Assembly: GCA_030770425.1 (NCBI GenBank)
Contig: JASJFT010000141.1
Coordinates: 1 to 64,000 of the forward strand
From: Darksidea phi
Lineage: Eukaryota; Ascomycota; Dothideomycetes; Pleosporales; Lentitheciaceae
Reading direction: 5' to 3'
Length of the DNA: 64,000 nucleotides
Shown here: in pieces, positions 57,312 to 64,000 of the stretch
How positions within the stretch are numbered: the stretch's first letter is position 1
Layout of the letters: each line of letters opens with the position of its first letter
Program-made: the position numbers and the translations under genes
Notes under the pieces: model-generated
Told to the model about the DNA's origin: nothing
The model's input: the letters and a program-made list of their open reading frames with translations, nothing else
Database searches by the model: none

Positions 57312-60300
57312 TTACTCGACTTTCCCGCGTGCATGGTACGCCTTGGCAAGCTCCGTCAACGCACCGAGTCTGTCGGGATGATATTTCCCCCGACCCTGAA
57401 GCATCTTCATCTGGCGCAATACCACATCTTCCAGGAGCTCCTCCACCTTTTCCCACTGCTCTTGCTTTGCCCAGATCTTGCCAAGCAGATACCGGGCCCA
57501 GAGACAAGCTTGATGATCGCGACCGAGATCGCGCTCACCAATGTCTAACGCTGCTTCTATAAGTTTCTCGGCCTCATCCAGTTCATCCAGCTCGCTCTTA
57601 ACGCAGGAAAGATTGACCATGGCAAGGAGTGTAAGCCCATGCTCTTTCCCGAGCTTGTCTTTGCGGACTTCCCACACCTCTTGCATCATTGCATATGCGG
57701 CTTTCAGATGATCTTGGTTCTTGGTCTCGACAGCTGTTCTGCAGAGATTTTCGCATGCCTCTAGCGTGCGCAGATGATGTCGTCCGTGGACTTTCTCCAT
57801 GCCTTCTATGGCCCGTAGATGAAGTTCCCGTGCTCGCTGAAGAGAGTCGGCTGTGTAAAACATGAATAATGTCCGTCCTAGATAGTCGATTGCATCGAGG
57901 GTATCGCTGTGATTCTCGCCATGGATCTTGGTCAAACCATCGACGGCCGCCTCCAGTAATTCTTTTGATTCGGTGTGTCGCCCCTGCGCGTGCAGAAGCT
58001 GACCGAGAGAGCATTTTGCATTGAGTGTCTCCGGATGCTGATCCCCCATGTGAGTCAGACACGCTTCGTGGTTCTCGTGTCTCAATTGGGTCGCGTGATC
58101 CGTCTCGCCAAGTAGATATAAAGTCCCAGACAGCGCAAAGGTGATGCGGCGTGTAGCGACATGTTCCAAGCCCAGGAACTGGAGCGTGACGTCCCTCACC
58201 GTCATTTGTAGCCGCTTCGCCTCGTCCCATCTTCCATTCTGGGCGTAGACCATGCTGAACTTGGCGTACATGAGAGCTTTCTCCCTATTGAATCCGCCTT
58301 CGAATACCGGCCAGGGTTTCATGCGCGCCATTCGCTTGTCTCGCATGCGCTGCTCTATTGACTGCTGACATTTGGAAACGAATTCAACGTGCGGGAGAAG
58401 AAGCTGCCGGATTTGCTCTTCCTCCGTGGTAATTCCCAAGGGTGGCAGTAGCACACAGCTGGAAAGCAAGACCGCCGCCGCTTCGGCCCAAACGGCCTGT
58501 TCGAGAGTACTCATGTCGGGCCTCTCACGCGCCCATTTGTGGACGAGTGGGTGAACCGAATATGCGTCCGTCTTTTCGTTATGGATCACCAAGGAGAACT
58601 GGGTGAGCTGGCGCAGACCACGGCGCAAGCGATCTGGGTCGAATTCATCCATTTTGCGAGCGTCGCGGATCACCTAACAACGTTAGAAAAGTCAAGAGCA
58701 GTTCCGGAATGCATACACTAGGCAAGACCGGCGGGCTATGGTTCTTGAAAATGTAAGCTATCATCGCAAACTTGGTGTCCTTCCACCATGCTGCCCAAGT
58801 GTACTGCGCGCCCCCGACTCGTTTTCGTAGCTCGAATTCGCTTTTCCTGTCTTCTTCCGCCTGTTTCTTTTCCATGTGGGTATTGATGACGGCGCGCTTG
58901 AGAAATTCAAATCTAATATTCTGGTTATGCAGGAACGCAAAGGTATTCAGCAGTTGCAATGCATCGCGACAAGCCTCTGCATCTCTCTCCTCCAAGGCAA
59001 CGCGGTTCAACTCAAAGGTGGCAAACACCTTCAAGTCATCAAAGCCGTCCTTGGACTTTACCGGAAGCCTACTCTGCCGCTTTTTCTTCCATTGTCGTTC
59101 CCAGTAATCGAGATACTCGTGTAGCTTGCACGCGCCCTGCCTGATTGAGATCCCCGCTTGCTTAATGGCTATCGCCAGATACCCAAGGGCGTTGGCAATT
59201 GCCCTTGCAATATTCGAAATGACGGAATCCCATGGTTTTTCCAGTCCAGATGCATTTAGAAGGAGCTGACTTGCTTCGTCCGTTTCGAGACCCTGGAACT
59301 CAAAGAAACGCTTTCCAACCGTACCGTAAACTTTGCTATGGGGGTCGCGCGTGGTGATGAGGATATGGCCCCGTTTCCCGATTGGGAAGTAATTCTGCAG
59401 TTCTAAGTCAGGATCGTCCGCATTGTCGATGATGAGCAGCCAAGGCTCTTGCAGATTCGCGAGCCACTGGAGTGCAGCCCGCGAATTCTCTGCGACTCCG
59501 CCAATGGGTGACACATTCTGCCCAAATGTCTGCTCCAGACGCTGCTGTGAACTTCCATCCACCCAGAAGACGCCCCAAAAGCTGAGGTACGATTAACACA
59601 CGCCGATTTTATGATTTTACCATTACTGACCTTTCTCGATTATCCTCCGCAAACTTGCAGCAAAATTGCGTTTTGCCGGCACCTCCAACCCCGTAGATGA
59701 CGAACCGCTTCTGCTCTGTTCCGGGCGCCTTGCCCGATTCGGGCAACATCCATTTCTTGAGTGCATTTGCTTTTGCTTCTCGGCCGGTGTAAAAAGGGTC
59801 AACGGGTTTCGGCGTATCGAAATGCTTGTTTGTAACTGTATCCACGCGCTTGATATCTTTCCCGATATTATTGATAGATAACTCGATTTGATGGAGCACG
59901 GAGAGGGAAGACGAATTGAAGTCGAGGTACGTCGAAGCCACGTTTCTCTCATAAGGAGGTAGCATCGGATCATGCATTTGCTCTAGCCGGCTTTCCAGGC
60001 CTTTTACGAGAGTGCTGAGTGCTTCTAGTTGGGATTTGCTGTCCTCATGGCGTTCTCGTGCTGAATACCTGAATATCGGTCAGTTGCGGCCGCCATAGCA
60101 GACGAAACTCACATCTCAATACATTGCAGCCAAATCTTCAAAGCTCCATGACAGGTGCTGATCTGACTCCTGAATCCAGCGATGACCCTATCCTGGCCGC
60201 GCCTTCGGTGTTGTTTGATGTAGCCATCGCGCTTGCCGGCGACGGCTGGGCTGTCGCCGTAGATCTTTCTCACAGAGCGATCGAGCTTTTCTACTAGCTT

Positions 60301-60561
60301 CTGACTGTTTTTTAAAGTTTGCGCTGTCTCTAACCACAAGATCTTTTGATGCTGGCTTGTTTCCATTTTAGTTGCACTGCTTTTGAATTCTCGCTCCAAC
60401 TGCCCGTGCACCGCCATCAAGACCCCCAGCTCATCCACCAAGCTACTGATTTCTTCGTCGATCGCATCTGCGGCCGCCTTGACGTCTTTGAGATAGTCTA
60501 TCAATCTAATACAGACATCTGCAACATTGACCCCGGCAGCAGCAGCGGAGAATGGTTCCAT
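57312..60561 (-). CDS. STAND/NLR-like NTPase with TPRs, early stop
   Basis: Four exons, complement(57312..58673, 58717..59581, 59631..60068, 60113..60561), join in frame to 1037 residues. N-terminal helical domain (MEPFSAAAAGVNVADVCIRL.., about 1-150) like those that head many fungal STAND proteins; then an NB-ARC/NACHT-type NTPase with Walker A GVGGAGKTQF and, across a splice, ESFWGVFWVDGSS; Walker B WLLIIDNAD; a winged-helix-like part with YSVHPLVHKWARER; and C-terminal TPRs of the 42-residue kinesin-light-chain kind (HPETLNAKCSLGQLLHAQGR.., HSDTLDAIDYLGRTLF). Such proteins act as intracellular sensors in fungal incompatibility. The frame stops at a TAA (57312-57314) in the middle of a TPR; beyond it the same frame reads NSAVDEALEGFAKINGSKHP.. 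for 55 codons, so the stop looks secondary (e.g. CAA to TAA). Confidence 0.85.
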
Positions 60562-61207
60562 GGCGAGGGTTTGGTGGCTGAGATCAGGCTGGCCAGACGA
60601 ATCGACGTTTCTTGACGCATTGATTCGGAATGTAGACCGTTAGCAGGAAAGGTCAAGAATTTTTGAGCGGTGTATTAGCTCGACACTGATGCTTTGCCTA
60701 ATAGAAAAACGAGTTGCGCGTTAGGGCCCCTCGATGATAAACAGGCGAGTCACCACTCCCAAGCTGATAGAGGGAATCGGTAAAAGGCAAACTCGTGCAC
60801 GTCGCGCGTTTCTTTTGTTGTCCGCATATGGAAGATAACCAAGGATTTAGATTGAAGGACGAAAATCGGAATGTTGCATGCAGTTGGTCTTGGTCATTAC
60901 CACCAATCATCGCGCACAGTCTGCAGCCTTTAGATTGTTCCACTTCTGCAGTCGAGCGAGACATCGACGCTTTTGGACCAGGCTGAGCGCTGCTGCAAGT
61001 ATGCCCGCGAAGCCATGTGCCGGGTGTTGGCTGGACGCCCTAACACTCCGTTCGGACCGCCCCGCCCCCAAAACTGAGGGATGATCCTTCGCGACGACTT
61101 TCAGCCGGGAAGCGCGAAGCTATCCGCTCCGCTATACTTTACGACTTGAAAAGAATGCCAGGACAACCCTCGAGAATTTTTATCGTCTAGAGTTTCCACG
61201 TTGCTGC
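60562..61207. promoter_or_regulatory. Divergent promoter region, STAND gene and P450
   Basis: 646 bases between two diverging start codons. No motif is certain. Confidence 0.45.
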
Positions 61208-62931
61208 ATGTGTGACGAAACGGCGAACGCGCTGCTAAGTCGGAGCACCCTGATTGCTGTAGCTCTACTCACCTGGGTAGTGTACCGGGCTTGGAAACGC
61301 CGTGTGAGGACAAAAGTAGGCCATAAATCATCCAGTTGTACCTCAGCCGATGACTCCACGTAGATTGAAAATAATATGCGGCGAGAATGGGCTGTCTGCC
61401 ACCGCGAAATGGCCGCAGGGCCTGGACCTGCTTTTGAAGGCTACCCGACATGCGCGAGCGCAAACCATAACGCAATTCTTCCTTGAGGTCATTGAGTCTA
61501 GCGGAACCACTCATGAGCAACAGCTGCGTAAGCGACATATTCCGGAGGCGGCAGGGCGCATCAAGGTTGCTTGCTAATATATCGCAGTCTTTGAGCGAGG
61601 GATCAATACGGTAGACCCGCGCAATGTAGAAGAGATATTGTCCACTCAATTCGAAAGTAAGGCCGTTCTGTTCTATGCAAGTTATATTCTTTCTTACGTC
61701 CAGCAAAGATTTCTCTCTTGGGCTCCGCCGGGTTCACTTCAAACCACTTATGGGAAGTGGCATATTCACGCAAGACGGCCCAGCCTGGAAAAGATCTCGT
61801 GAATTGCTCCGCCCGCAATTCACCTACAACCGTCATGAAAACTTTGAACAGATCAAGGAATGTGTGGAGGGACTTATTCAGAACATTCCACAGGATGGGA
61901 TAGTCGACCTGCAACCTCTCTTCTTTCGCTTGACTTTCGATACAACCACGTTTTTGCTATTTGGGGAAGTCATGAGCTCTTTACAAGATGAGGAAGCTGG
62001 GGGTCAGGAGTCCGAGTTCGCAACGGCATTCAATATCGGGCAAGAATATCTCTCTCATAGGGGTCGACTGGGTCAGTTTTATTGGCTCACAAACACTCCG
62101 GAATTTCGAAAATCATGTCGCATTTCACATCGGTTTGTAGATGAAGCAGTGGAAAAAGCGCTTGCTTCTAACGCCTCATCACCTGCTTATTCAAACGAGA
62201 AATCGGATGCATCGCCGAGGAAACAATACGTCTTCATCAGCGCGTTAGCAGAGCAGACGCAAGACCGAAAAGAGTTGCGCGATCAATGCCTCAATGTACT
62301 GCTGGCGGGCAGAGACACGACTGCATGCTGTCTTACATGGACGTTCCGACTGCTCGCAAGGCACCAACACGTCCTGGAGAAACTACGCGCAGAAATCGAG
62401 TCAATCACAGGCCTCGGGAAGAATGCGCCTCAGCCAACTCGAGACGACCTCAAGAAAATGCACTACCTCTCACTAATACTGAAGGAAGTGTTGCGGCTCT
62501 ACCCGTCGGTTCCAGTTAATTCCCGTGCTGCTCTCAAGACGACCACGCTTCCCGTTGGCGGCGGCCCAGAAGGCCAGTCTCCAATACTCGTCCGGAAAGG
62601 AGAAGCAGTGGGATATTGCGTGTATGCTATGCATCGACGGAAGGAGATTTATGGAGAAGATGCGCATGAGTTCCGGCCAGAGCGGTGGAAGGACGGGCAG
62701 TTGCAGCGCAATGTGGGCTACGGTTATCTACCGTTCAACAATGGGCCGCGGGTGTGCTTGGGGCAGGATTTTGCGCTTCTTGAAGCAGGCTATACGGTTG
62801 CGCGACTGGTACAGCAATTCCCAAATGTTACACTGCCGGAAGGCGAGCCTAATGAGGAGATTGGGAAAGAGAAGCAAGTGCTCACGTTGGTGGTGGCGCC
62901 AAGTGATGGCTGCCGGGTCAAGCTCGAATGA
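61208..62931 (+). CDS. Cytochrome P450, CYP52-type
   Basis: Five exons, 61208..61303, 61347..61527, 61588..61656 and 61709..62931 preceded by introns of 43, 60 and 52 bp (four coding exons in total), give 522 residues. N-terminal anchor STLIAVALLTWVVYRAWKRR; then PRRLKIICGENG, the CYP52-like STQFENFSLGLRR and GSGIFTQDGPAWKRSRELLRPQF. Helix I AGRDTTA, ExxR in KEVLRLYPS, the PERW motif and the haem-Cys loop FNNGPRVCLGQDFA are all intact. CYP52 enzymes hydroxylate the terminal carbon of n-alkanes and fatty acids in the ER, taking electrons from P450 reductase (such as that at 27081). No other metabolic gene is adjacent, so no cluster is implied. It converges on the phosphoesterase 122 bases away. 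Confidence 0.92.
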
Positions 62932-63053
62932 TATTATAGGTACGATCTCTTTGACAGTGATTTACGTCAAAACTGCTATATCCAACCAGATGATAATGGC
63001 TCAATTCTATATGCAATCACGCACTAAATGCAAGGACGTATGCGCTCTATATA

Positions 63054-64000
63054 TCAAACTTTGAACTCCGCTTCTGGATGCATGCCGTCCGGTATCTCCA
63101 AGGAAGAAGTGTATGCAGACTTCGATTGAAATTGGCCCCAAGTATCGACGACCACCGGCGCCACGGTTCTTCCTGAATACGCCAAATTGGTGTTTGGGAT
63201 GGGCCACGGAACAGATGTGTTCTTGTTATTCAGCTTCCCGGCGTAGCTGACGTTGAAAACCATTTTACTCAATGGGACCTTGCCGGCCCACGTCCGGAGG
63301 TGGTCGCCCGTCTTTGCTGTAACGAACTTGTATACGTTCGCGCCGATATCCCAGCGGCCTAGTGTGTTAAGCCCCCAATTTACTTGTACGGTACTGATTT
63401 CGCTGTAGTGGTTGTAGAAGGTATTGTCCACTGTGCCCACAAGTTCGTCCGGTATTACGTCGCCCAGAAGGATTCCGACGATGCGATTTTGCTTGCTGTA
63501 GGTATGATTCTCGTCGAATGTGACTAAGACAAGGGTGTTGTTCATGAAACTTGGGTTGTTTAGAAGCGGTTGAAGAAAGTCCCGTGTCCATTGTCCTGCG
63601 ACCGTTACGGTGGAGTCATGGCCTGAGCACGTTTAGTAACCGATGCATTACCGGCGATACACCAACTAACCGTCACTCGTCATATTGGGGGTGATAAACA
63701 TCCACTGCGGCAACGCATTCGCCTCGAGGTCCGAGTAGAAGAGCGTCAAGTTCTTGATCTTGGCCAACCGTTCGGCTTTGTTGGCGACGGAATCGTACAG
63801 CACTGCCGGGTTGTGTTTTCGTATATATATGTTCTGATCGGTCTTTGGATTGCGATAATCAAAGCCTTGGAAGCCTGTGTATGGTATGTCCTCTTGGTAC
63901 TCTCCCTAGCTCACGCCCCTCGCTTCTAGCAGATCTACTATAGTCGAAACATTGGAAGGAATGGCAACCATGTCATCATGGTTGATGCCGTAGTAGTCAC
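63054..64000 (-). CDS. Acid-phosphatase-type phosphoesterase, partial, nonsense codon
   Basis: The 3' part of a gene running off the window: exons 63054..63622 and 63671..beyond 64000 with a 48-bp intron. The family is the secreted phosphate-repressible acid phosphatase group (phosphoesterase, phospholipase-C-like fold). Seen: INHDDMVAIPSNVST, EYQEDIPYTGFQGFDY, KHNPAVLYDS, WMFITPNMTSDGHDST across the splice, WTRDFLQPLL, LVLVTFDENHTY and a C-terminal beta-rich part. These enzymes release phosphate outside the cell or in the vacuole, and are usually induced by phosphate starvation. At 63906-63908 the frame has TAG where the family's SWGEYQED has Trp (TGG): ..RGVS-stop-GEYQED... So the copy is probably a pseudogene, or the base is an error. 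Confidence 0.8.

Noticed and set aside
27081..62931. P450 reductase and P450 as parts of one biosynthetic cluster
   Set aside because: They are 32 kb apart with housekeeping genes between; reductase is a general partner.
1..64000. CRISPR arrays, prokaryotic operons, rRNA genes
   Set aside because: No direct-repeat/spacer pattern, gene style is eukaryotic and no rRNA segment was recognised.

Overview
The window comes from the nuclear genome of a filamentous ascomycete (Pezizomycotina; Dothideomycetes is my best guess, from overall impression only). The evidence is spliceosomal introns of about 40-60 bp with GT..AG borders, typical fungal families (Clr5, GATA/SRE, GH79, CYP52, TVP15, STAND-TPR), and TA-rich, gene-free islands that look like repeat-induced point mutation (RIP). 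Exon joins below were worked out by hand from splice sites and reading-frame continuity, not from transcripts.

Layout. 0-9 kb: a small protein of a dispersed family (829-1137), a Clr5-domain protein (2312-3889, -), a decayed TA-rich repeat tract (about 4.7-5.6 kb) and a DUF3533/SNG1-type membrane protein (6569-8041, -). 9-14 kb: two secreted glycoside hydrolases, a CBM35-GH26 mannanase with a one-base frameshift and a GPI-tailed GH79 enzyme. 16-35 kb: a vWA-like protein, the very large TAO3/Furry morphogenesis scaffold (17861-25882, -) divergent from NADPH-cytochrome P450 reductase (27081-29226), and a two-RRM RNA-binding protein. 36-45 kb: the siderophore repressor SRE-type GATA factor and Golgi protein TVP15, interleaved with three more members of the small-protein family. 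45-50 kb: housekeeping RIO2 and RPN1, divergent from a 346-bp shared promoter. 50-61 kb: an accessory island with a 1592-residue membrane-ankyrin protein and a STAND/TPR NLR-like protein, set among poly-T tracts and TA-rich islands. 61-64 kb: a CYP52-type P450 and the 3' part of an acid-phosphatase-type phosphoesterase carrying an in-frame stop.

Most interesting. (1) Four dispersed genes (829, 35921, 41717, 44568) encode small proteins that start M-[PI]-Y-[IL]-I-x2-P, carry a D-[FA]-[RQ]-x-W-G-[WF]-x-V motif and, in three of the four, a later W-x-[EQ]-E-x2-x-R-R motif. I do not recognise this family and consider it the best candidate for something undescribed. (2) The ankyrin/NLR pair looks like an allorecognition or defence island; the ankyrin protein ends in a Gly/Asn motif that resembles fungal amyloid signalling motifs. 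(3) Three genes are broken by single events (GH26 frameshift, NLR early stop, phosphoesterase nonsense), which fits an accessory genome exposed to RIP or relaxed selection, or else sequence error.
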